Shown here: piece after piece, positions 1 through 7,492 of the stretch | How positions within the stretch are numbered: position 1 is the first letter of the stretch | How the letters are laid out: each line of letters starts with the position of its first letter | Source: Anaerotignum sp. | GTDB taxonomy: Bacteria; Bacillota; Clostridia; Lachnospirales; Anaerotignaceae | DNA: 34,212 nt | Direction of reading: 5' to 3' | Assembly (NCBI GenBank): GCA_020024455.1 | Contig: JAHHTU010000029.1 | Coordinates: forward strand, 1-34,212 | Translations under genes and position numbers: made by a program | Notes under the pieces: generated by a model | Seen by the model: only the letters and a program-made list of their open reading frames with translations | What the model was told of the DNA's origin: nothing | Database searches by the model: none

Positions 1-29
1 AACCACAATGACAGAAACGCTTTGTTTTC

Positions 30-58
30 TTGATTTTGTAGCATTTTTGTGGTACATT
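30..58 (+). promoter_or_regulatory. Candidate promoter for argS
   Basis: TTGATT (30-35) and TACATT (53-58) are separated by 17 bp, which fits a sigma-A type promoter. It lies about 70 bases upstream of the argS start. The window begins only 29 bases earlier, so an upstream gene or leader cannot be excluded. Confidence 0.4.
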
Positions 59-125
59 AAAGAGTAAATGATGTGGCAACCAGACAGCCACAAAAAGCCA
101 GAAGTACAAATGGAGGAAAACAAAT

Positions 126-1820
126 ATGGATATGAAACTGGAAATTGCAAAATGCCTGAGTGCAGCTTGTGGTGTTGCATCAGAAGAAATTGCAGCCGCA
201 ATCGAAAAACCCGCAAATGCAGATATGGGTGATTTTGCTTACCCTTGCTTTAAGTTGGCAAAAGTATTACGAAAAGCTCCCCCGATGATTGCACAGGAAA
301 TCGGTGAAAAAATAGAAAAACCGCATTTTGTTTCAAAAATCAGCATTGTTGGTGCATACATCAACTTCTTTTTAGACCAAAGCCTTTATACAAAAAAAGT
401 TTTGGAAACTGTTTTGGAACAAGGGGCAGACTATGGCAAAAGTGATATGGGCAATGGCAAAACCGTTGTGATTGACTATTCTTCCCCTAATATCGCAAAA
501 CCATTTCATGTGGGACATTTGCGTTCTACGGTCATTGGGAATGCGTTATACAAAATCCATCAGGCTTTGGGGTATCATTGTGTAGGTATCAACCACTTGG
601 GTGACTGGGGTACACAGTTCGGGAAATTGATTGTGGCTTACAAAACATGGGGCAGTGTAGAAGCCGTTGAAAAAGACGGTATTCAGGAATTGATGCGTAT
701 TTATGTCAAATTCCATGATGCCGCAAAAGATGCCCCCGAAATGGAAGACGAAGCCAGATTGTGGTTTGTCAAAATGCAGGAAGGTGATGCCGAAGCACTG
801 CATTTGTGGAAATGGTTCTATGATATCAGTATCAAAGAATTTGAACGTGTATATGATATGTTGGGCGTGAAATTTGATGCATATACAGGCGAAAGTTTCT
901 ACAACGACAAAATGGCTCCTGTGGTGGAAGAACTCAAACAAAAAAACTTGCTCAAAGAAAGCGATGGGGCAATGATTGTGGATTTGGAAGATGCCAATAT
1001 GCCTCCTTGTTTGATTATTCGTACAGATGGCGGCACATTGTATGCAACCAGAGATATCACCGCTGCATTGTACCGCAAAAAAACATATGATTTTGAAAAA
1101 TGTTTATATATCACTGCATTAGACCAGAATTTGCACTTTGCACAATGGTTTGAAGTCATTCACAAAATGGGATATGATTGGTACAAAAATTTAATCCATG
1201 TACCTTTTGGGTTGGTGAGCTTGGAAAGCGGGAAATTATCTACCCGCCAAGGAAATGTGGTATTGATGGAAGAATTATTGCATCAATCCATTGCAGAAAC
1301 ACAAAAAATCATTGCAGAAAAAAATCCAAACCTGGAAAACAAAGAAGATGTTGCAAAACAGGTAGGTATTGGTGCTGTCATATTCAATGATTTGTATAAC
1401 AACCGTATCAAAGATGTGGTATTCTCTTGGGATAGAATGTTGAACTTTGACGGAGAAACAGGCCCTTATGTACAGTATGCACACGCAAGAGCGTGCAGTA
1501 TTTTGAAAAATACTCCTGCATTTACCACAGAAAACATTGATTACAGCAAATTAGATGATGAAACTGCAATGCAGGTTTGCAAATTGTTGGAAACATTCCC
1601 CGATAAATTGAAAGATGCCGCAGCCAAATTAGAGCCTTATTTGGTAACCAGACATTTGGTAGCGATTGCACAGGCATTTAATAAATTTTATCATGATAAC
1701 CGTATACTGGTGGAAGATGAGGCAGTCAAACAGGCAAGACTTGCTGTTGTTGTGGCAGTCAAAACAGTATTGGCAAGTGGTTTACAACTATTAGGCATTG
1801 ATGCACCCGAACAAATGTAA
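126..1820 (+). CDS. argS: Arginyl-tRNA synthetase (ArgRS)
   Basis: Class I aminoacyl-tRNA synthetase that charges tRNA-Arg in the cytoplasm. The 564-aa length is normal for bacterial ArgRS. The N-terminal part (about residues 1-90) fits the Arg-tRNA synthetase N domain. The HIGH signature appears as HVGH after SSPNIAKPF. The KMSK-equivalent loop reads KLSTRQGN, and the C-terminal DALR anticodon-binding domain starts near YVQYAHARA. The start is supported by GGAGG at 112-116, nine bases before the ATG. The next gene follows after 19 bases with no terminator, so both are probably cotranscribed. On this side of oriC the gene faces replication head-on. Confidence 0.97.
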   Translation: MDMKLEIAKCLSAACGVASEEIAAAIEKPANADMGDFAYPCFKLAKVLRKAPPMIAQEIGEKIEKPHFVSKISIVGAYINFFLDQSLYTKKVLETVLEQGADYGKSDMGNGKTVVIDYSSPNIAKPFHVGHLRSTVIGNALYKIHQALGYHCVGINHLGDWGTQFGKLIVAYKTWGSVEAVEKDGIQELMRIYVKFHDAAKDAPEMEDEARLWFVKMQEGDAEALHLWKWFYDISIKEFERVYDMLGVKFDAYTGESFYNDKMAPVVEELKQKNLLKESDGAMIVDLEDANMPPCLIIRTDGGTLYATRDITAALYRKKTYDFEKCLYITALDQNLHFAQWFEVIHKMGYDWYKNLIHVPFGLVSLESGKLSTRQGNVVLMEELLHQSIAETQKIIAEKNPNLENKEDVAKQVGIGAVIFNDLYNNRIKDVVFSWDRMLNFDGETGPYVQYAHARACSILKNTPAFTTENIDYSKLDDETAMQVCKLLETFPDKLKDAAAKLEPYLVTRHLVAIAQAFNKFYHDNRILVEDEAVKQARLAVVVAVKTVLASGLQLLGIDAPEQM

Positions 1821-1839
1821 CAAAGAAAGGATGTCTGGA

Positions 1840-2823
1840 ATGAAAAAGGTGAAATTATTTTATAATCCATTTTCGGGCAACAAAAGCTTCAAATTCGATT
1901 TAGATGTTTGTATTCGTATATTTCAAGAACACGGGTACGAATTGCACCCTTTTCGTTCGACAAATATTGGCGATATTGCCTCACACATTGCACAAATGGA
2001 CGCAAATTATGATATTGTGATTGCATCTGGTGGAGACGGTACGGTCAATATCGTATTAAACGCATTGATGAAACGAGGTTTGCAAATTCCATTGGGGATT
2101 ATTCCCTCCGGTACTGCAAACGATTTTGCAACATTTTTGGGATTAAAAACAGGCGATGTGGAAGATGCCTGTCATGTGATGGTAGAAACAGAGCCGAAAT
2201 GGATTGATATTGGCAAAGTCAATGATGATTTATATTTTATCAATGTTTGTGCAGGTGGTATGTTCACCAATGTTTCACAGACGGTTGATAACGATGTCAA
2301 AAATGTATTGGGAAATTTATCCTATTATCTCAAAGGTATGGAACAAATCCCCAATCTGCACAAAGTACCGTTTCGCATTACGGCAGGAGAGGAAGTCTTT
2401 GAGGACAACTTGTATCTGTATATGATTATGAATAGTGCAGGTACGGGTAGTTTTACAAAATTGTCCCCCGATGCCTCCATCACAGACGGTGAATTTGAAT
2501 TTATTGGTGTCAGAGCAAAATCCATATTGGAAATTCCCACAATGTTTCTGAAATTGTTGACAGGGGAACATTTGAAAGACGACAAAAATATATTGTATCT
2601 GAAAAATGACAAATTTTATGTGGAGTGTTTGGATAAGGATTTTCAAATTATGGAAACCACGATTGATGGCGAATTAGGTCCTCGTATGCCGTTTACACTG
2701 ACTGTGTTGCCACAGGCATATCCCATTTTCGGAAAATATCACACCACAAAAAAACGTGTTTCACATGAAACAAAAAAAATAATACAAAAACTACCTGTCA
2801 ACAGAAAAAAGAATACAGAATAA
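1840..2823 (+). CDS. Diacylglycerol kinase family lipid kinase (YegS/DgkB-like)
   Basis: Predicted cytoplasmic or membrane-associated lipid kinase of 327 aa. The family (DAGK catalytic domain) phosphorylates diacylglycerol or related lipids with ATP in phospholipid turnover. The nucleotide-binding motif ASGGDGTVN and the following PSGTANDFA are clear in the N-terminal half; the C-terminal half is the usual beta-rich YegS-type domain. An in-frame ATG exists at 1798 inside argS and another at 1831. I chose 1840 because GAAAGG (1825-1830) sits nine bases before it. The exact substrate is not readable from sequence. Near its 3' end the coding sequence contains a 15/16 match to parS (2757-2772). 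Confidence 0.88.
   Translation: MKKVKLFYNPFSGNKSFKFDLDVCIRIFQEHGYELHPFRSTNIGDIASHIAQMDANYDIVIASGGDGTVNIVLNALMKRGLQIPLGIIPSGTANDFATFLGLKTGDVEDACHVMVETEPKWIDIGKVNDDLYFINVCAGGMFTNVSQTVDNDVKNVLGNLSYYLKGMEQIPNLHKVPFRITAGEEVFEDNLYLYMIMNSAGTGSFTKLSPDASITDGEFEFIGVRAKSILEIPTMFLKLLTGEHLKDDKNILYLKNDKFYVECLDKDFQIMETTIDGELGPRMPFTLTVLPQAYPIFGKYHTTKKRVSHETKKIIQKLPVNRKKNTE
2757..2772. promoter_or_regulatory. Near-parS palindrome inside the lipid kinase gene
   Basis: TGTTTCACATGAAACA differs from the consensus parS (TGTTTCACGTGAAACA) at one central base. It lies in the last 20 codons of the kinase gene, about 1 kb from the perfect parS at 3761. It could be a weak ParB site. It could also be a chance match, since the altered base lies in the CACGTG core. 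Confidence 0.4.
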
Positions 2824-2847
2824 AAAAATTCCCCAGATACAAACATC

Positions 2848-2884
2848 AAAAATCACCATAATGAAAACCATTATGGTGATTTTT
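2848..2884. terminator. Bidirectional intrinsic terminator
   Basis: A 15-bp perfect stem (AAAATCACCATAATG at 2849-2863 and its complement at 2869-2883) closes a 5-base loop (2864-2868) and is flanked by A and T runs. It lies between the convergent lipid kinase (+) and 255-aa gene (-) and can serve both. Confidence 0.88.
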
Positions 2885-2893
2885 ACAATCCGA

Positions 2894-3661
2894 TTACCAT
2901 GCATTGATGATATACAGCAATGCCAAACGGATATTTTGGAGCAATGCATTTGACAACGTTTCGTATACATCATCAAGCCCTTTTTGATGTGCCATATAAG
3001 GCGGTTCGTCATTCCATGAACCCATTGCACCAAATACGTCCGCCATAGCTGCTGCACCATAAATAGATAAATATGCCGTCGGTATGGCAGGTGCATGGAT
3101 TTGGTTGATTGGTTCATACTTTGGTGTAGAAAGTATATGATGTGCTTTCTCAAAAACATTTGCAAAATAATGACATTCTATTTGTGTGGCAAAATCTTTG
3201 ATTTGTTCCAAAACAGATTGTAATTCTTTACTGTTGTTTTCAAAATGCAGCTTTTGTTTGGGCGGATTTTCCCATATTTGTTCTGTGTAAAAAACATTCC
3301 ATGCTTTTTGTACCTGGTCAAATTCCCAAACAGCTGTAAAAAAAGTAACAATATCATGCGGATAGTAGCAAATGATACGACTTTTCGATGTATTGGAAAA
3401 TCCTAAATACGCTCTATCTTTTACGGAAACAGGACAAAGAAATTGTATATCCTGCAAGTTTTTATTTTTACAATATGCAAACCAATCCGCAATATTATTT
3501 GCTTGATATCCTTTTTTTGTAGTAAAATGATTTTCAGGCAAAAACTGAAATGTAATATTTTGTACATATGGTAAGGGTATCTCTTGTATATCTGTATATT
3601 CTGCCAATGCCTTTTTTGCTGCTGCCACAATACAACAAATTTGATACATTTCACCATTCAT
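2894..3661 (-). CDS. Hypothetical protein, 255 aa
   Basis: I do not recognise a family. The protein is soluble-looking, with no signal peptide or convincing membrane segment, and rich in aromatic residues and cysteines (for example MYQICCIVAAAKKAL at the N-terminus). The start ATG at 3661 is preceded by GAGGAG (3672-3677) at 10 bases. The gene is convergent with the lipid kinase, sharing the terminator at 2848-2884, and divergent from parA, so its 5' region is the parS-containing intergenic stretch. It is co-directional with leftward replication, unlike its neighbours. The coding assignment rests on a long open frame, a good RBS and terminator placement. Confidence 0.72.
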   Translation of the reverse strand: MNGEMYQICCIVAAAKKALAEYTDIQEIPLPYVQNITFQFLPENHFTTKKGYQANNIADWFAYCKNKNLQDIQFLCPVSVKDRAYLGFSNTSKSRIICYYPHDIVTFFTAVWEFDQVQKAWNVFYTEQIWENPPKQKLHFENNSKELQSVLEQIKDFATQIECHYFANVFEKAHHILSTPKYEPINQIHAPAIPTAYLSIYGAAAMADVFGAMGSWNDEPPYMAHQKGLDDVYETLSNALLQNIRLALLYIINAW

Positions 3662-3760
3662 TTGTTTTCATCTCCTCACAAAAATGCACTTTTCTTCGAT
3701 TATACCACAAAAGAAACGATACTTGTACAAAACGGCATATGTTTATCAATTTTTGCGATT

Positions 3761-3776
3761 TGTTTCACGTGAAACA
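3761..3776. promoter_or_regulatory. parS centromere site
   Basis: A perfect 16-bp palindrome, TGTTTCACGTGAAACA, identical to the ParB/Spo0J-binding consensus of Firmicutes. It sits between the divergent 255-aa gene and parA, upstream of the parA promoter. ParB loads here as a CTP-dependent clamp and spreads. Local occupancy could also repress parA-parB transcription. Confidence 0.95.
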
Positions 3777-3790
3777 GCGTGCTTTTTTGT

Positions 3791-3818
3791 TTGCATGGTA
3801 TACAAACTGTGTTATAAT
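3791..3818 (+). promoter_or_regulatory. Candidate parA-parB promoter
   Basis: TTGCAT (3791-3796) and a perfect TATAAT (3813-3818) with a 16-bp spacer lie 15 bases downstream of parS and about 40 bases before the parA start. ParB bound at parS would be close enough to influence it. Confidence 0.65.
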
Positions 3819-3858
3819 ATTTTTCAGGACAAGCAACATACAGAAAGGTGGGAATACG

Positions 3859-4632
3859 ATGGGAAAAGTCAGAGTGATTGCCATTACAAACCAAAAAGGC
3901 GGTGTGGGCAAAACCACAACTGCCATCAATTTATCTGCTTGCTTGGCAGCAGCAGGAAAAAAAGTATTGACCATTGATGCAGACCAACAAGGCAATACCA
4001 CAAGCGGACTTGGTTTAGACAAAAACAATGTCGCTCCAACCATATACGATATTTTATTGGAACAGGCTACATTTACAGAAGTCAAACAACCTACTTGTGT
4101 GGAGGGGTTGGAAGTGATTCCTGCAAATATCAGCCTGACAGGTGCAGAAATTGAACTGATTGGGAAAGATGACAGAGAATACATATTAAAAAATGCATTG
4201 GACATCATCAAAAACAACTATGATTTTGTGATTATTGATTGTCCCCCCTCTTTGAATTTAATTACCATCAACGCATTGACTGCGGCAGATACGGTTTTGG
4301 TTCCGATACAGTGTGAATATTTTGCATTGGAAGGACTGGAACAATTATTGCACGCCGTCAATTTGGTACGCAAACGCTTAAACCGCAGTTTGGAAATCGA
4401 AGGGATTGTATTTACCATGTATGATGCCCGCACCAACTTATCTTTACAAGTTGTGGAAGAAGTGAAACGCAGTTTGGGAGAAAATGTATATCGTACCATC
4501 ATTCCCAGAAATGTGCGTTTGGGAGAATCCCCCAGCCACGGGTTGCCCATTCATTTATACGACCCAAAATCCAAAGGGGCAGAAAGTTATGCTTTGTTGG
4601 CAGAAGAAGTCATGGAAAAGGAGTGGGACTAA
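3859..4632 (+). CDS. parA: Chromosome partitioning ATPase ParA (Soj)
   Basis: A 257-aa ParA/MinD-superfamily ATPase that works with ParB-parS in origin segregation and, in Bacillus, modulates DnaA. The deviant Walker A is KGGVGKTT (residues 13-20). The Walker A' region is LTIDADQQGN, and IIDCPPSLN is the Walker B region. The frame stays open upstream to 3568, but the start at 3859 has an AAAGGTGGG ribosome binding site and gives a normal Soj N-terminus. The parA stop ends at 4632 and parB starts at 4633, so the two are translationally coupled. In B. subtilis soj-spo0J are co-oriented with rsmG and noc. Here they are on the opposite strand. Confidence 0.96.
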   Translation: MGKVRVIAITNQKGGVGKTTTAINLSACLAAAGKKVLTIDADQQGNTTSGLGLDKNNVAPTIYDILLEQATFTEVKQPTCVEGLEVIPANISLTGAEIELIGKDDREYILKNALDIIKNNYDFVIIDCPPSLNLITINALTAADTVLVPIQCEYFALEGLEQLLHAVNLVRKRLNRSLEIEGIVFTMYDARTNLSLQVVEEVKRSLGENVYRTIIPRNVRLGESPSHGLPIHLYDPKSKGAESYALLAEEVMEKEWD

Positions 4633-5517
4633 ATGGCAGTGAAAAAGGGACTTGGTGCAAAAGGATTGGGCATTGAGGCACTTATCAATCATAAAATGGA
4701 AGATTTTGAAAACGGTGCTGATGGTGTACTGGAATTAAACATCAACAAAATCGCCCCCAACCGCAAACAACCCAGAAAATATTTTGATGAAACCGCATTG
4801 GAAGAGCTTGCCATATCACTGAAAAATTATGGTGTCATACAACCCATTGTGGTCAAAAAGACAAGTGACGGCTTTTATGAAATCATTGCAGGAGAACGTC
4901 GTTGGCGTGCCGCAAAAATTGCAGGATTGAAAACCATTCCTGCCGTTGTGCGAAAATGGGAAGAAGCAGAAGCATTTGAAGCCGCATTGGTGGAAAATTT
5001 ACAACGGGAAAACTTAAACCCAATGGAAGAAGCACACAGTTATTATCGTTTGCAACATGAATTTGCACTCAGTCAAGAAAAAATTGCAGACAAAGTCGGC
5101 AAAAGCCGTTCTGCAGTAGCCAATGCCATGCGTTTGTTGCAACTGGACGAGCGTGTGCAAAGTTTTGTGATGGAAAACAAATTGACAGGTGGACACGCAA
5201 GGGCATTATTGCCATTGCCACAGCAAATGCAGTTTGATTTGGCAGAAGAAATCATTGCGCAAGGTTTGAGTGTGCGTGCCGTAGAGTTGCTTGTGAAACA
5301 AAAATCAGAACAAAAAGAAACCACAAAACAAGAACCCAAAACACAAAACAACCCCTCTGCCTATTATCAGATGGAAGAAGAACTGAAAGGGATTTTCGCA
5401 ACAAAAGTCACCATTCGAAACAAAAAACACAAAGGCAAAATCGAAATTGAATATTATTCCGATGATGATTTAGACCGATTATTGATATTGATGAAAAAAT
5501 TAGAAACAGAAAGGTAA
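4633..5517 (+). CDS. parB: Chromosome partitioning protein ParB (Spo0J)
   Basis: A 294-aa ParB-family CTPase clamp that binds parS and recruits SMC. Visible are the N-terminal ParB domain starting near LNINKIAPNRKQPRKYF, the CTP-binding GERRWRAAKIAG motif, the ENLQREN motif and the helix-turn-helix QEKIADKVGKSRSAVANAMR. GHARALL follows, and the C-terminal part with charged linker and dimerisation segment ends the protein. AAGGAG at 4618-4623 lies inside the end of parA at correct spacing. It is distinct from the second ParB-like protein at 12884-13717, which fits Noc. Its binding site parS lies just upstream of parA. Confidence 0.96.
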   Translation: MAVKKGLGAKGLGIEALINHKMEDFENGADGVLELNINKIAPNRKQPRKYFDETALEELAISLKNYGVIQPIVVKKTSDGFYEIIAGERRWRAAKIAGLKTIPAVVRKWEEAEAFEAALVENLQRENLNPMEEAHSYYRLQHEFALSQEKIADKVGKSRSAVANAMRLLQLDERVQSFVMENKLTGGHARALLPLPQQMQFDLAEEIIAQGLSVRAVELLVKQKSEQKETTKQEPKTQNNPSAYYQMEEELKGIFATKVTIRNKKHKGKIEIEYYSDDDLDRLLILMKKLETER

Positions 5518-5524
5518 ATGCAAC

Positions 5525-6283
5525 ATGATTACAACATTTGTGCAGAACTATATCGTCTTTTTTGTTGGCGGTTTAGGCTTTGCTGTCATTGTGTTGTTTG
5601 TATTATGTTTGATTTTATTTGCCAAAATCAGACGGGAACGAAAACGCTATGACTTTTTTATGGGTGCCAATCGCAGACCTACCCATAACTTGGAAACCCA
5701 ATTACAAGAATACTATGAAACGGTCAAACAGATTGATACAAAATATACCGATTTGCTCAATATGGTCACGGATATGGACAAAACAATGCAATCCAATATT
5801 CAAAAAGTGGGTTTAATCCGTTACAATCCCTTTGAAGAAATGGGCGGAAATTTATGTTTTGCATTGGCATTGTTAGATGGAGAAGATAATGGCGTTGTAT
5901 TAAACGGTATCCACAGTCGCACGGGTTCTTTCACATATGCCAAACCCATTGAAATGGGGGTAAGCACCTATATGCTTTCCGAAGAAGAAAAACAAGCCAT
6001 ACAAATGGCACAGGAACAGGCTTATCACCCACAACACAAAAAAGTGGTAAAAGTCAAATTCAAACCCTTGTTCAAACGCCGTTATGCACCCGATATACAA
6101 GAATTGCTTGCAAAACAACCACATAAAATGCCTTCTGTGGGAGATGTTACCACACAGGAACAAGAAGAAATCGAACAAGAAGAAACAACCGCTGCACAAA
6201 TTGCTGCAACAGAAACCGAAGAAATATTGGAGCAAATACAAGAAGAAACTGCTGATTTTTTTGAAGAAAAAACAGAGGAATGA
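5525..6283 (+). CDS. DUF4446 family membrane-anchored protein
   Basis: A 252-aa protein seven bases downstream of parB. A single N-terminal transmembrane helix (about residues 8-33) is followed by a coiled-coil-like stretch (about 55-95). The conserved DUF4446 core follows (KVGLIRYNPFEEMGGNLCFALALLD, GVVLNGIHSR). I recognise this family from Clostridia, where it often follows parB; its function is not established. The C-terminal 50 or so residues form an acidic Glu/Gln-rich low-complexity tail that looks like an extension beyond the core. The position suggests cotranscription with parAB. Functional coupling to segregation is only an inference. Confidence 0.85.
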   Translation: MITTFVQNYIVFFVGGLGFAVIVLFVLCLILFAKIRRERKRYDFFMGANRRPTHNLETQLQEYYETVKQIDTKYTDLLNMVTDMDKTMQSNIQKVGLIRYNPFEEMGGNLCFALALLDGEDNGVVLNGIHSRTGSFTYAKPIEMGVSTYMLSEEEKQAIQMAQEQAYHPQHKKVVKVKFKPLFKRRYAPDIQELLAKQPHKMPSVGDVTTQEQEEIEQEETTAAQIAATETEEILEQIQEETADFFEEKTEE

Positions 6284-6306
6284 CGTTCAGCCTGTCATTT
6301 TCGTTC

Positions 6307-6335
6307 TTGCAAATATTGTAGATAACTGCTATGTT
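6307..6335 (+). promoter_or_regulatory. Weak candidate promoter for the HAD gene
   Basis: TTGCAA (6307-6312) and TATGTT (6330-6335) have a 17-bp spacer and lie directly upstream of the DnaA-box cluster. The -10 match is only partial. Confidence 0.3.
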
Positions 6336-6425
6336 TTTACACAGAATATCAAAATTTCTGTGTAAAAACTGTGGAAATGTGTATAAATGTTGTGGAAAAC
6401 TCTGTGTATAAAAAAGTTATCCACA
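6335..6425. promoter_or_regulatory. DnaA-box cluster away from oriC
   Basis: Six 9-mers fit TTWTNCACA or its complement: TTTTACACA (6335-6343), TGTGTAAAA (6359-6367), TGTGTATAA (6378-6386), TGTGGAAAA (6391-6399), TGTGTATAA (6403-6411) and TTATCCACA (6417-6425, perfect). The first two are the arms of a 13-bp inverted repeat (6334-6346 and 6356-6368). The cluster lies between DUF4446 and the HAD gene, about 16 kb from the dnaA upstream boxes. It could titrate DnaA, regulate the HAD gene or be an origin remnant. Confidence 0.7.
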
Positions 6426-6447
6426 GATACAAAGGAGGAAGTCAGAT

Positions 6448-7254
6448 ATGACATATCGTATGATATTTTCTGATATGGACGGTACATTATTAAAAAATGA
6501 TATGGAAATTTCAGAAAAAAATATTGCTGCCATCAAAAAAGCCACACAAAAAGGTGTGGAATTTGTCATCTGCACCGGCAGAGGTGTGTATGGTGTGGAG
6601 CGTTTTTTGAAACAGTTGGATTTGATTGGTCAAAAAGGTTATGTGATTTGTCAAAACGGTGCTGCCGTTTATGATTTGCAAAATATGGAAATGGTTGTCA
6701 AACATTCTTTTTCCGCAGACGATTTACGTCCGGTTGTGGAGGTTGCACGCCGTTTGGGTGTAGACATTTATTTATATGACGACCGCACATTCTTAACTGA
6801 AAAAGTCACCAAAGCAGCCGAAAACTATTGTAAAGTCATGGGGGCAGATATGCGTATTTTGCCGGACGGACTTTCTTACGAAGGACATTTTACAAAATGT
6901 CTGCTTTCCGCAAAACCCGAGCTTTTGGAACAATTACGAAAAGAAATCACCTATTTGACCGCAGATACGTTTAATATCTTCTATTCCGGACCATACTATT
7001 TGGAAGTTGTGAAAAAAGGTGTCAGCAAAGGAAATGCATTGTTGGAAACTGCACAAAAGGCAGGAATTCCTTTATCCGAAGTGATTGCTGTGGGAGATAG
7101 CGAAAACGATTTGTCCATGATTGAAACAGCCGGTTTAGGGGTTGCTGTGGGAAATGCCGTTGAAGATGTAAAACAGGCGGCAAATGTTGTATTGACACAG
7201 ACATACAAAGAAGATGCCATCGCCGCATTGATTGAACAATTTGTATTGTCATAA
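6448..7254 (+). CDS. Cof-type HAD-IIB family phosphatase
   Basis: A 268-aa haloacid dehalogenase-superfamily hydrolase with a C2 cap, normal length for the Cof/YidA/YwpJ group. These enzymes dephosphorylate sugar phosphates, nucleotides or cofactor precursors; the substrate here cannot be read. Motif I is FSDMDGTLL with both catalytic aspartates near residues 9 and 11. Motif II is ICTGRG, motif III uses the Lys in KKGVSKGNAL, and motif IV is AVGDSENDLSM. AAAGGAGG at 6431-6438 supports the start. The gene lies directly behind a DnaA-box cluster, so DnaA-dependent control is possible. Its stop codon overlaps the T-run of a minus-strand terminator. Confidence 0.92.
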   Translation: MTYRMIFSDMDGTLLKNDMEISEKNIAAIKKATQKGVEFVICTGRGVYGVERFLKQLDLIGQKGYVICQNGAAVYDLQNMEMVVKHSFSADDLRPVVEVARRLGVDIYLYDDRTFLTEKVTKAAENYCKVMGADMRILPDGLSYEGHFTKCLLSAKPELLEQLRKEITYLTADTFNIFYSGPYYLEVVKKGVSKGNALLETAQKAGIPLSEVIAVGDSENDLSMIETAGLGVAVGNAVEDVKQAANVVLTQTYKEDAIAALIEQFVLS

Positions 7255-7284
7255 AAAAAACCCAACGGTTGGGGAACCGTCGGG
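7253..7284 (-). terminator. Intrinsic terminator acting on the minus strand
   Basis: A 10-bp stem with one mismatch (7284-7275 with 7270-7261) and a CCCC loop is followed on the minus strand by eight T that overlap the HAD stop codon. On the plus strand the hairpin is preceded by A and not followed by T, so it does not look like the HAD terminator. Confidence 0.7.
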
Positions 7285-7350
7285 TGTCGGACGTTTGGTT
7301 TGACGTCCGGGGGCATAGTTTTTGTACAGGAAAAGGGGCCTCCTTGTACA
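7253..7350 (-). ncRNA. Candidate small RNA with three hairpins, minus strand
   Basis: Read on the minus strand, three hairpins follow each other. The first is a TGTACA-closed hairpin with a bulged A (7350-7323), whose loop contains AGGAGG and CCCC. The second is CGGACGT/ACGTCCG (7309-7303 with 7294-7288). The third is CCCGACGGTT/AACCGTTGGG with a CCCC loop (7284-7261), followed by eight T (7260-7253). The last is a textbook intrinsic terminator, but no minus-strand gene precedes it. A -10-like TATCAT (7361-7356) gives a plausible start near 7350, but the -35 is poor. No known RNA family was recognised. Confidence 0.42.
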
Positions 7351-7458
7351 GTCCTATGATACAATAAACCTTCCATATATTCCATAAAAGAACCATTAAA
7401 ATTTCATTAAAACTATATGGTACATTATGGTGCATCAAAAAATACCTGTAAAAAACGC

Positions 7459-7486
7459 TTGCATTTTTATTTTGTTATGTTATAAT
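7459..7486 (+). promoter_or_regulatory. Promoter of the serS T-box transcript
   Basis: TTGCAT (7459-7464) and perfect TATAAT (7481-7486), with a 16-bp spacer, lie just upstream of the T-box leader. Confidence 0.8.
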
Positions 7487-7492
7487 GGACTG

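Noticed and set aside
6279..6299. Small hairpin (AATGAC/GTCATT) at the end of the DUF4446 gene as a terminator
   Set aside because: The stem is only six base pairs with a nine-base loop and a poor T run, so it was not called.
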